64,000 nucleotides of DNA from positions 868,001 through 932,000 of the forward strand of contig CAVRNR010000006.1 in assembly GCA_963722575.1 (NCBI GenBank), given 5' to 3'. The translations under genes were made by a program, and so were the position numbers. Positions within the stretch are counted from its first letter, which is position 1; every line of letters starts with the position of its first letter. This document shows, piece by piece, positions 50,587 to 57,931 of this stretch. The notes beneath the pieces are model-generated. The model did no database searches. It was not told the origin of the DNA and worked only from the letters and a program-made list of their open reading frames with translations. The DNA comes from Fen-178 sp963722575. Lineage in GTDB: Bacteria > Acidobacteriota > Terriglobia > Bryobacterales > Bryobacteraceae.

Positions 50587-50665
50587 CAGGCGGAAGCGCC
50601 TGCCCCGCAAAGCGGCATAGCCGCAACCAAAGCCAAGAGGGCGATCCCCCGAGGTGGGGTGGTTT
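50587..50665 (+). ncRNA. Candidate structured RNA/terminator cluster after pyrD
   Basis: Three hairpins in ~80 bases. CAGGCG-GAAG-CGCCTG (50587-50602) starts directly after the pyrD stop, GCGGC-ATA-GCCGC (50612-50624) follows, and a C-rich/G-rich stem (ATCCCCCGAGGTGGGGT) ends near 50665, then a T-rich tract (GGTTTGTTGTTTC). The first or the third could terminate pyrD; together they may be a leader RNA for the frame at 50704. I recognise no known riboswitch. Confidence 0.35.
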
Positions 50666-50703
50666 GTTGTTTCAAAACAGAACTCCACGAAAGGGGAGAC
50701 GCC

Positions 50704-50796
50704 ATGAGTGATTTTATCGCCAGGTATCGGGACCAGTTGAGTGGGGTGCGGCCGGGCTGCATTCGGGGATTGACCGAAGATGCCATTCGGGAATAG
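50704..50796 (+). pseudogene. Short frame, possible N-terminal remnant of a larger gene
   Basis: Thirty codons (MSDFIARYRDQLSGVRPG...) preceded by a strong Shine-Dalgarno AAAGGGGAG 6 nt before ATG. From memory, the first ~14 residues resemble N-termini of a large uncharacterised family common in Acidobacteria and Planctomycetes that begin M-x-x-F-x-x-R-Y-x-x-x-L-x-G; here similarity stops abruptly and the frame closes at 50796. It could be a decayed stub or a genuine tiny gene ahead of the histidine kinase. Confidence 0.3.
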
Positions 50797-50803
50797 GATC
50801 GAG

Positions 50804-52720
50804 ATGCATCCTCTCGAAGGAAAGCGCAAGGTGGAACGTTCCGTGCCAGTCCACGAGCAAAAACGGCTGCAGATTGCAAAAGCGACAGCGGGATTGTTTG
50901 AGAACAGCCCGCTGCCGATGTGGATCTACGACCTAAGAACGCTGGCGTTTCTGGCGGTGAACGACGCCGCCGTCGAGTGTTACGGTTACTCGCGGGAAGA
51001 ATTTCTGGGCATGACGGTGCGGCAACTGCATCTGCCGGCGGAACGGTCGGCCCCGCTCGATCAGGCCCTGAGGTCGCCGGTTTCCCCGGCGCCGCAGCGG
51101 ACGTGGCAACACGTAAAGAAGGACGGAGGCGTGATCTACGTGGAGGCCGCCAGATCGGCTGTGGATTTCGCGGGCGAGAGCGCCTGTCTGGTCAACGCCC
51201 ACGATGTCACCGAAGGCAAGCGATCCGAGTTGCTCTACCGGATGCTGATGGACACCATCCCCTCATCGGTTCTGCTGCTGGACGAAGACCTGCGGGTAGT
51301 CCTGGCCAACCGGAACTTTCTGGAGAAATCGCGCCGGACCAGGGGCGCGACCGCGGGAAAGCGGCTGGCCGAGGTTTTCCCTGAAGTGATCCTTGCGGAA
51401 ATGGGTTTGGAACAGCAGATTCGAAATGTCTTTACGAGCAGCCATGCGATGCAAGGCCAGAGGCTGACCTACCGGGCGCCGGGCGTTCCGATTCGGGTCT
51501 ACTATTGCAGCGTGGTCCCGGTCGACTGGGCCGGGCAAGTCGATCACGTTCTGCTCCTCATGGACGACGTTACCGAGCAGTTGCGGCTGGGCGAGGAGAT
51601 CCGGCGGATGGAGCGCCATCTGGCGAGCGTGGTGGAGAGCGCCAGCGATATTGTGATCTCCACCGACACCGAGGGCAATATCCTGACCTGGAACAAGGCG
51701 GCTCAAAGGGCTACGGGCTACTCGCTGGAGGAGTTGAAAGGCCGCCCGTTTTTCGACTACTGCGACCAGACCGGCGCCGCCAACGTGGGAAGATTGCTAA
51801 CCAAAGCGGCGTCCCGCGGGAGCTCCGGGCGCATCGAGTCCAACCTGAAGACCAAAGACGGGAGTTGCCGCCCGGTGGCCTGGGTTTTCTCTCAGATGAC
51901 GGACGACGCGGCACGAACGGTGGGCTCCGTGGTGGTGGGCCGGGACCTGACGGAACAACGCAAGTTCGAGTTACAGATTCTGGAATCGCAGAAGCTGGCG
52001 GCTCTGGGGGTGATGGCCCGGGGGATCGCCCATGAGATCCGAACGCCGCTGGCGATTTCCTCCTCGGCCGCTCAGTTCCTGATGGAGGACGATCTCACCT
52101 CGGAGTTCCGCCGCGAGTGCGCCGGGAAGGTTCACAGCGGCATCCGGAAGGCCAGTACCATCATCGACAACCTGTTACGTTTTGCGCACCCCTCGGCGGA
52201 CAAGAGCAAGACGCCGCTGGACCTCATGCATGTCATGACGGAGGCCCTGGCTCTGGTGGATAACCAAGCCAAGGTTCAGAACGTCGAAATTCGGACGAAC
52301 TTCCCGCCGGAGCCCTGCCAGGTGCTGGGGGTTCAGGGCCTCCTGGAACAGGTGTTCATCAACCTGCTGCTGAACGCCATGAACGCCATGCCGAACGGCG
52401 GGACGGTTGAGATCCAGGCGGAGCAGGCCGCGGGCGAAGTGCTGGTACGCGTGACGGACACCGGAGAAGGGATTTCGCGGGAGGATCTGGACAAGATTTT
52501 CGATCCCTTCTTCACCAGGGCTCCTCTGGGAAAGGGCACCGGCCTGGGGCTATCCATCTGCCACTCCATCGTCGATCAGCACGGCGGCTCGATCGGGGTG
52601 GAGAGCCAGCACGAAAAGGGGAGTACTTTCACGGTGAGGCTGCCGTCGCTGGCCGTGACAGAGGAGAAAAGCGGTGAGCCTCGCGAACCGGGTCGTGCTC
52701 GTCGTGGACGACGACCCTGA
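50804..52720 (+). CDS. Cytoplasmic PAS histidine kinase
   Basis: About 638 residues from ATG 50804 (ATG 50780 is possible). Three PAS-like regions are visible: ~30-140 (FENSPLPMWIYDLRTLAFLAVNDAAVECYGYSREEFLG), ~145-260, and ~270-385 (TDTEGNILTWNKAAQRATGYSLEELKG). The phospho-acceptor is H410 in ARGIAHEIRTPLAIS, and the ATPase lobe has NLLLNAMNAMPNGG, DTGEGI and GKGTGLGLSICHSIV. There is no transmembrane segment, so it senses a cytoplasmic signal. The receiver overlaps by 47 bp. Confidence 0.9.
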   Translation: MHPLEGKRKVERSVPVHEQKRLQIAKATAGLFENSPLPMWIYDLRTLAFLAVNDAAVECYGYSREEFLGMTVRQLHLPAERSAPLDQALRSPVSPAPQRTWQHVKKDGGVIYVEAARSAVDFAGESACLVNAHDVTEGKRSELLYRMLMDTIPSSVLLLDEDLRVVLANRNFLEKSRRTRGATAGKRLAEVFPEVILAEMGLEQQIRNVFTSSHAMQGQRLTYRAPGVPIRVYYCSVVPVDWAGQVDHVLLLMDDVTEQLRLGEEIRRMERHLASVVESASDIVISTDTEGNILTWNKAAQRATGYSLEELKGRPFFDYCDQTGAANVGRLLTKAASRGSSGRIESNLKTKDGSCRPVAWVFSQMTDDAARTVGSVVVGRDLTEQRKFELQILESQKLAALGVMARGIAHEIRTPLAISSSAAQFLMEDDLTSEFRRECAGKVHSGIRKASTIIDNLLRFAHPSADKSKTPLDLMHVMTEALALVDNQAKVQNVEIRTNFPPEPCQVLGVQGLLEQVFINLLLNAMNAMPNGGTVEIQAEQAAGEVLVRVTDTGEGISREDLDKIFDPFFTRAPLGKGTGLGLSICHSIVDQHGGSIGVESQHEKGSTFTVRLPSLAVTEEKSGEPREPGRARRGRRP

Positions 52721-53066
52721 TATCTGCTGGGCGCTGGAACGCGTGCTCGGAGGAGTGGGGGCGCAGTGCATCCGGGCGCTGGACGGCCGGAGTGCTCTTG
52801 AGGCAGCCCGGCTCAACCGGCCGGCGATGGCTCTGCTGGACGCCAAGCTGCCGGATACCGACGGTCTGGAGTTGGCCCGAAACCTTCGCATGGCCGACCC
52901 CGGTATTCTGGTGCTAGTGATTTCGGGGTACTTCTACAAGGACGATCCCGCGATACAAGCGGCTCTGGAACAACGGCTGATCCACGGATTCATCGAAAAG
53001 CCGTTCTCGCACGCGGAGGTCGTTGAGACGGTGCAAGACGCTTTTTCCTCCCGCGAGGCGACGTGA
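52674..53066 (+). CDS. Single-domain response regulator partner of the PAS kinase
   Basis: A 130-residue receiver starting at GTG 52674 inside the end of the kinase gene. D12-D13-D14 form the acidic pocket, D56 in MALLDAKLPDTDG is the phospho-acceptor, and Lys107 lies in FIEKPFSHAEVV. No output domain follows. The 47-bp overlap is unusually long; a later start would remove the first strand, so the GTG is most likely correct. Confidence 0.85.
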   Translation: MSLANRVVLVVDDDPDICWALERVLGGVGAQCIRALDGRSALEAARLNRPAMALLDAKLPDTDGLELARNLRMADPGILVLVISGYFYKDDPAIQAALEQRLIHGFIEKPFSHAEVVETVQDAFSSREAT

Positions 53067-53084
53067 CCGTTTTCACGGGACACG

Positions 53085-53114
53085 TTGCAGCGGCCCACGC
53101 CGGAAGGTTACACT
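53085..53114 (+). promoter_or_regulatory. Promoter of tRNA-Gln
   Basis: TTGCAG (53085-53090) and TACACT (53109-53114) are separated by 18 nt; the -10 box ends 26 nt before the mature tRNA, leaving a short 5' leader for RNase P. Confidence 0.6.
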
Positions 53115-53140
53115 GGTCGAGAGCAGTCCTTCATCCTGAT

Positions 53141-53214
53141 TCCCCGGTCGTCTAATGGTAGGACAGCGGCCTTTGGAGCCGTGAATCGTGGTTCGAATCC
53201 TCGCCGGGGAGCCA
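53141..53214 (+). tRNA. tRNA-Gln (anticodon TTG)
   Basis: A 74-nt tRNA. Acceptor TCCCCGG (53141-53147) pairs with CCGGGGA (53204-53210); discriminator G and an encoded CCA (53212-53214) follow. The D-arm contains TCTAATGGTAGGAC, the anticodon loop CTTTGGA reads TTG, and the T-loop GGTTCGAATCC is standard. Downstream lies a region of toxin-antitoxin genes and gene fragments, as often found beside tRNA integration sites, but no integrase or duplicated tRNA end is visible. Confidence 0.97.
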
Positions 53215-53297
53215 ATCGCCTGGGGTCCCAAGAACTCACGTTTCCAACTGCGATCATGATTTGTCGACAGGCTTGCCGGCCCAGAAAAGAGAATGGA

Positions 53298-53645
53298 TCA
53301 ATCGAGATCCATCGCGGCCTTTAGCCCTTCCTCGACTTCATGCAGGGATTCAGACGGCAGAGTGCCGAGTCTCTTGGTCAGCTTGGCTCGATCCAGCGTA
53401 GTCACCTGATGACACACGGCAAAGCTCGTTTTCGCCAGGCCGCCAGTCCCGCCCGAAAGTTCTATGACGGTAGGTCCCCGCTTGCCCTGGGATGACGAGC
53501 TCGAGATCGGGACCACGATCATGGACCTCCATCCAGGCGTTTGGTTGAAACCGTCGTGAGACACCAGGATTACAGGACGCCGACCCGTCTGCTTCGATCC
53601 GGATCTTGGAACAAGATCGGCCCAATAAACCTCGCCCCGCTTCAT
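53298..53645 (-). CDS. PemK/MazF-family toxin endoribonuclease
   Basis: A 115-residue toxin. MKRGEVYWADLVPRSGSKQTGRRPVILVS is the family N-terminus with the catalytic Arg of the R-P-V-x-I-V-S block; IVVPISSSSSQGKRGPTVIEL and the conserved Thr/Ser region follow (QVTTLDRAKL). MazF/PemK toxins cleave mRNA at short sequences. Its ATG overlaps the antitoxin stop by 4 nt. A truncated second copy of its N-terminus lies at 55993-56068. Confidence 0.9.
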   Translation of the reverse strand: MKRGEVYWADLVPRSGSKQTGRRPVILVSHDGFNQTPGWRSMIVVPISSSSSQGKRGPTVIELSGGTGGLAKTSFAVCHQVTTLDRAKLTKRLGTLPSESLHEVEEGLKAAMDLD

Positions 53646-53899
53646 CTTGTTGCCTTGCTTGCGTTCACAATGTGCTCGATAGCGGCGGACTCCAAATCGG
53701 CGTCGAGATCGAGACGCGTTCCAGCCATTTCCGTAGCGTAGGCCGCGATGGCGTCGTGCCGCGCCTTACGGCCTTGCTGTCGCAGCCACCAATCGACAGC
53801 CTCACGCGCCAGCATCGTCGCGGGCACCCCAGTCCGTTCGGCCTCCGCCCTAAGACCCATGTACGTCTGCTCCGGCAGCGGCAGGTGAAAGTTCTTCAT
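53642..53899 (-). CDS. Antitoxin partner of the PemK-like toxin
   Basis: An 85-residue protein with a ribbon-helix-helix-like N-terminus (NFHLPLPEQTYMGLRAEAERTGVPATMLAREAVDWWLRQ) that should bind DNA as a dimer and a charged C-terminus (TRLDLDADLESAAIEHIVNA) that would wrap the toxin. Antitoxin-first order and ATGA overlap with the toxin gene are typical. It faces the degraded region at 53900-54203. Confidence 0.8.
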   Translation of the reverse strand: MKNFHLPLPEQTYMGLRAEAERTGVPATMLAREAVDWWLRQQGRKARHDAIAAYATEMAGTRLDLDADLESAAIEHIVNASKATR

Positions 53900-54203
53900 C
53901 GCCTCCTCCTCGCCTTATTATGCCACGAATTGATGGCAGCTTCCGATGGCAACCGCAGAGTGGCAGGGGCCTGTGCCGGCAGAGAGGTTGTTGGAAACGA
54001 TGGTGCTGCGAAGTATCGACTCGTGGCGACGATCTAAAAGGTGAAGGCCGGTTTGCGGAGGAGCGTGACGGAGGGGTATACCTCGAACTGGAAGTCATCG
54101 CCCCGACCCGCGATGCGGTCAATGCCTGGATCCAACGGCCGGAACGGCTCATCTCGTGCGCGATTGGGGGCCGCAGATCCGGCCATGGGAAGACAGGCGG
54201 GAA
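53900..54203 (+). pseudogene. Decayed coding remnant
   Basis: Forward frame around 54034-54125 reads GRFAEERDGGVYLELEVIAPTRDA, which looks like an internal piece of a real protein (a beta strand pair ending in an acidic E-L-E-V), but it has no plausible start, loses similarity at both ends and contains no complete domain. I treat the ~300 bases as a degraded gene without a known identity. Confidence 0.35.
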
Positions 54204-54587
54204 TTAGCGCGGGGCATATCCCATTCCGGACAAGCTCCAGACAAGGACCATGAGGACCACAATGGTGAACGCGACATACAGCCTGTCGCGCTCGACCGCG
54301 AATGCGATCACGGAGAACGCGACTCTCGCAATCGGCGTGGCAATCAGCAACAACAATCCGAACTGAATCAGGCTGCGCGGTTGCAGGCCGAGAACACCCT
54401 TCCACACGCCCGCCACACTCCGCAGATCCTGGGGCTCGCCGTGGAACGTCCGGTAATTCGGGACCAGCATGCCGAACCGGGCGAGGTACCAAAGGCCTCC
54501 GGCCAACACGACGGACGCAGCCGCGATGACTCCGGTTCGAAGCAAAACGCCGATGATGCGGTCCGTCTGTTCTTCATTCCGTTGCAT
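54204..54587 (-). CDS. DUF1634-family membrane protein
   Basis: A 127-residue protein with three transmembrane helices (~17-38 VIAAASVVLAGGLWYLARFGML, ~75-95 and ~102-122). The N-terminal R-N-E-E-Q-T-D-R-I-I-G-V-L-L-R-T-G and F-G-x-x-x-P pattern are those of DUF1634, which commonly accompanies TauE/SafE permeases. It starts 3 nt after the permease stop and is probably its partner. Confidence 0.82.
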   Translation of the reverse strand: MQRNEEQTDRIIGVLLRTGVIAAASVVLAGGLWYLARFGMLVPNYRTFHGEPQDLRSVAGVWKGVLGLQPRSLIQFGLLLLIATPIARVAFSVIAFAVERDRLYVAFTIVVLMVLVWSLSGMGYAPR

Positions 54588-54590
54588 GGG

Positions 54591-55427
54591 TCAAATCTTC
54601 CCGATCAGTCCGTTGTAGATCATTTCCACGGCAAGAACTCCCACTACCACTCCAAAGACGATTCTGAGAACACGAGTCTTGGTTCCTGAAAGATGTCGCG
54701 CGCCTAACAAGGAACCAACCGAGACTCCCAGCATCACGGGCATCGCCAGCACCGGGTCGATGTAACCGCGGTGCAAATAGACGCCGGCGCTGGCCGCGGC
54801 TGTCACCCCAATCATGAAATTGCTGGTGCTGGTGGAGACTTTGAAGGGGATGCGCATGGCGTGATCCATGGCCAGCACTTTGAGCGCGCCGGATCCAATT
54901 CCCAGCAGGCCGGACATGGCGCCGGCTCCGAACATCAAGCCGAATCCAGTCTTCACGCGCTCGACCCGGTAGGGCTGCCAGCCGTGGGGGGTGGGATAGG
55001 TGGAATCCAACTTCAATCGTTGCGCCAGGGGATCCGCGGCAGCGTCCGCGTGCGCCTCCGGCTTTGGCCTGGTGGAAAGGAAAGCGGAGTAGAGCAGCAC
55101 CAGGCCGAGAATCACGCCGAGAGCCGAAGTGGGAACCTTCGCCGCCAAGAAGGCTCCGGTGATGGCGCCCAGAGTCGTGGCGATTTCCAGAAACATGCCG
55201 ATGCGGATATTGGAAAAGCCCTCTTTCAGGAAGGCCGAGGCGGCCCCGGACGAGGTAGCGATTACCGAGACCAGGGTGGCGCCGATGGCGTAACGGATGT
55301 CGACGCCGAAGAGCAGCGTCAGCACCGGGGTGATGACGACGCCCCCGCCGAGGCCCGTCAAAGCGCCCAGGAATCCGGCTACAGCGCCAAATGCACCAAT
55401 CACCAAGCTGAATTCGAGCGAGTTCAA
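54591..55427 (-). CDS. TauE/SafE-family permease
   Basis: A 278-residue membrane protein with about eight hydrophobic helices in two related halves. GALTGLGGGVVITPVL (~22-37) and the second-half GSGALKVLAMDHAMRIPFKVSTSTSNFMIG (~175-205) are the family's paired Gly-rich motifs. Members export sulfite, sulfoacetate or similar organosulfur anions. The DUF1634 gene follows after 3 nt. A GCCTGTC-G-GACAGGC palindrome lies 13 nt upstream of its start. Confidence 0.88.
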   Translation of the reverse strand: MNSLEFSLVIGAFGAVAGFLGALTGLGGGVVITPVLTLLFGVDIRYAIGATLVSVIATSSGAASAFLKEGFSNIRIGMFLEIATTLGAITGAFLAAKVPTSALGVILGLVLLYSAFLSTRPKPEAHADAAADPLAQRLKLDSTYPTPHGWQPYRVERVKTGFGLMFGAGAMSGLLGIGSGALKVLAMDHAMRIPFKVSTSTSNFMIGVTAAASAGVYLHRGYIDPVLAMPVMLGVSVGSLLGARHLSGTKTRVLRIVFGVVVGVLAVEMIYNGLIGKI

Positions 55428-55440
55428 GTCGTTTCCCTTA

Positions 55441-55455
55441 GCCTGTCGGACAGGC
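55441..55455. repeat. Perfect palindrome upstream of TauE gene
   Basis: GCCTGTCGGACAGGC has 7-bp arms around a central G. It may be an operator or a REP-like unit; related GTCGACAGGC-like sequence occurs at 53263-53274. Confidence 0.5.
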
Positions 55456-55662
55456 AGCCGGCGCTACCCCACCCGGAAGAGGCCCTCCACCAGCATCTCG
55501 AAATCCATGATACGCAAAAACCAGGCCAGCAACAGCAGAACCGGTGTCTCCGGCAGGCCGGCGGAGCCACAACAGACCGAGACCTTGCCACCCTGCGTCA
55601 GCGAGCCGGTTTCTTGCGACAAGCACACGGATGACTTCCGTTCCAGATGACGGAAGCACCAA

Positions 55663-56001
55663 TTGTCGCCCCAGACACTCGCCAAGACCGGCAGCGCCTA
55701 TTATGCCCCTTCCGCGGCGGTGGCGGAAATGGTTGAAGCCATCTTGCACGATCGCAAGCGCGTCTTCCCGTGCTCCGTATACCTCGAAGGCGAATACGGC
55801 ATTCACGACCTTTTCGCCGGCGTGCCGGTGAAGCTGGGAGCGCGCGGAGTCGAGAAGATCTTCGAGGCGAAGCTGACGGAAACGGAGCTGGCCGCACTGC
55901 GCAAGAGCGCCGCGGCCGTCAAAGAACTGGTCGACGTAATGGCGCCGAAGCTGGCGCAAGCCCGGGCATCCGCTGCCCAACCCGAGGCTCCTCTTCGGTA
56001 G
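55663..56001 (+). pseudogene. mdh: 3' fragment of a malate dehydrogenase gene
   Basis: The frame encodes the C-terminal third of a lactate/malate dehydrogenase-family enzyme from about 55678: KTGSAYYAPSAAVAEMVEAIL, followed by the strand CSVYLEGEYGIHDLFAGVPVKLG and the last helix pair (EKIFEAKLTETELAALRKSAAAV). It matches the end of bacterial LDH-like malate dehydrogenases over ~100 residues. The NAD-binding and catalytic parts are missing; upstream sequence has no homology in any frame. The intact gene is presumably elsewhere, so this is a displaced or recombined 3' end. Confidence 0.75.
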
Positions 56002-56068
56002 GCCGGCGCTTGCCCTGCGATGCGGACCGCGGGACAAGATCGGCCCAGTAGACTTCGCCCGGCTTCAT
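55993..56068 (-). pseudogene. Truncated duplicate of PemK-toxin N-terminus
   Basis: MKPGEVYWADLVPRSASQGKRR is nearly the same as the first ~22 residues of the toxin at 53298-53645; the two also share DNA-level similarity from ~20 nt upstream. Similarity ends at the 3' end of the mdh fragment, so the two fragments meet or overlap at ~55993-56001. It lacks the rest of the toxin. Confidence 0.7.
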
Positions 56069-56110
56069 CGTGTTGCCTGGCCTTATGGCAGCAGCCTGGA
56101 AATGCGTACC

Positions 56111-56130
56111 AGGGCAAGCGAAAGCATGCC
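56111..56130. repeat. Copy of the GGCAAGCTAAAGCATGCC repeat (one mismatch)
   Basis: AGGGCAAGCGAAAGCATGCC is the forward version of the repeat at 1909-2000. Here it lies 24 nt upstream of the beta-galactosidase start. Confidence 0.6.
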
Positions 56131-56154
56131 CCACCGGGATATGATTGGGAGGCG

Positions 56155-57889
56155 ATGAAAATGCGATCCTTTTGTGGTGCGATAGCCCTACTCTCGCTCG
56201 CTGCGCTGTCAGCGGGCGCTCAAAACAATAGCGGCGCCTCCACGGCCATTCCCCATCTTCGGAAACAGGGCACGGCCACGCAGTTGATGGTCGACGGCAA
56301 GCCGTTTCTGATGCTGGCGGGAGAGCTGCGCAACTCCAATTCCTCCAGTTCCGATTACCTGAAGCCGATCTGGCCGCGGATGGTAGCCATGCATGTCAAC
56401 ACCGTCTTGTCGGCCGTCACATGGGAACTGCTCGAACCCCAGGAGGGCAAATTCGACTTTTCACTGGTGGACAGCCAGATCCGGGACGCACAAACCTACA
56501 ATCTGCGACTCATTTTTCTATGGTTCGGAAGCTGGAAGAACGGGGTCTCCAGCTACGTTCCGGCCTGGGTGAAAACCAACCAGGAGCGGTTTCCACGGGT
56601 CCCGGACAAGGACGGCAAAGGCACCGAGATCCTCTCCACATTGAGCGCGGCGAACCGCGATGCCGATGCGCGCTTTTGCCGCCCTCATGCGGCACATCAA
56701 GCAAGTGGACACCCGGCACCGGGTCGTCATGATGCAGGTGGAGAACGAAGTGGGCCTCGGGGGCAACTCGCGGGACAGGTGCGAGGCGGCCAACAAGGCT
56801 TTCGCGGGACCCGTGCCCAAGGAACTGCTGGACTATATCGGCAGCCACAAGGACACTCTGCATCCGCTGCTGCGCAAGGCGTGGGAAGCGGCCGGGTCCA
56901 AGACATCCGGGACCTGGGAAGAGGTTTTCGGCAAAGCCCAATTCACGGATGACATCTTCATGGCGTGGAACTATGCGAGCTACGTGGGCGCAGTGGCGGC
57001 GGCGGGCAAGGCCGAATACTCGCTGCCCATGTTCGTGAACAACGCGTGCTCGATGCCCGGCCCGAACCGGCCGCAGCCGCGAGGCGGCGGGCGCCCGCAG
57101 CCGGAGGTGGGGAACGTCTGGAAAGTGGCGGCGCCGGCCATCGACATCCGCGGGCCCGACCTGTACTCTCCGAATCTGCCGGTGTGGGTCACCTGGTACC
57201 AGGAGTCGTTCGCCGGGGAGAATCCGCTGTTCATCCCCGAGACGGACGGCAACACGGGCGCCTACCACGTCTTCTACGCCTTCGGGCAGCATGACGGCAT
57301 GGGTTTCTCCCCGTTTGCCATCGACGAGTACAGCCTGGCGCGCCCTGGGATGAAGAGCATCGAGCCGACGGACCTGCCGCTGGCGCGGAGCTACGCCACG
57401 CTGGCGCAACTGGCCCCCGTGATTCTCGAGAACCAAGGCAAGGGGAAGATGGCCGGCGTAGTGGTGGGCGCGGGTGAGGCGCCGCAAAAGATCGCGCTGG
57501 GCAACTATGCGATGGAGGCGAGCTACCCGCGGAGGTTCAGAGCGCCGACGGCGGCCGCCGCGGCTGCCCCGCCACCGGCGTTTGCGGGGGTTTCGCTCGA
57601 AGCCACCGAACCCGAGGAGCGGTCCGGCGCTCTGTTCATCTCGCTGGGGCCGGATGAATACCTGGTGGCGGGCAGCGGACCGCTGCAGGTCAGGTTTTCT
57701 CCGAACTCGCCGGGGGACCCGACGGCCGGCATCCTTTCCATCGAGGAAGGCAACTATGTGGACGGCCGCTGGGTTCCGGGACGCAGGCTGAACGGCGACG
57801 AGAACGGCGGGGGGACGGACCTGCGACTGGGCGGCGACTCGAGCCGCAACGGCCTGATCCAGCGTATCAAGCTCTACCGCTACCGCTGA
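56155..57889 (+). pseudogene. Exported beta-galactosidase (GH35/DUF5597 type), frameshifted
   Basis: ATG 56155 has GGGAGG 6 nt upstream and a signal peptide (MKMRSFCGAIALLSLAALSAGAQ). The first frame encodes LMVDGKPFLMLAGELRNSNSSS, LEPQEGKFDF and AWVKTNQERFP to ~56670; the next frame continues RAFAALMRHIKQVDTRHRVVMMQVENEVG and the rest to 57889. Joined, it is a complete ~578-residue GH35-like enzyme; MMQVENEVG and FIPETDGN hold the likely acid/base and nucleophile Glu. Two bases are missing where GCGCGC meets CTTTT (56663-56671), so a (GC)n contraction caused the break; sequencing error is the alternative. Confidence 0.8.
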
Positions 57890-57931
57890 CACTCTGTTTC
57901 GGTGAGAGTCACCGAAATAGAATGGAAGACG

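Noticed and set aside
50587..50665. Cyclic-di-GMP or other known riboswitch after pyrD
   Set aside because: The hairpins do not match the conserved loops of GEMM or other riboswitches that I know.
55464..55685. 73-codon reverse frame ending in a hydrophobic segment
   Set aside because: Overlaps the mdh fragment and a palindrome, no ribosome-binding site, no recognised family.
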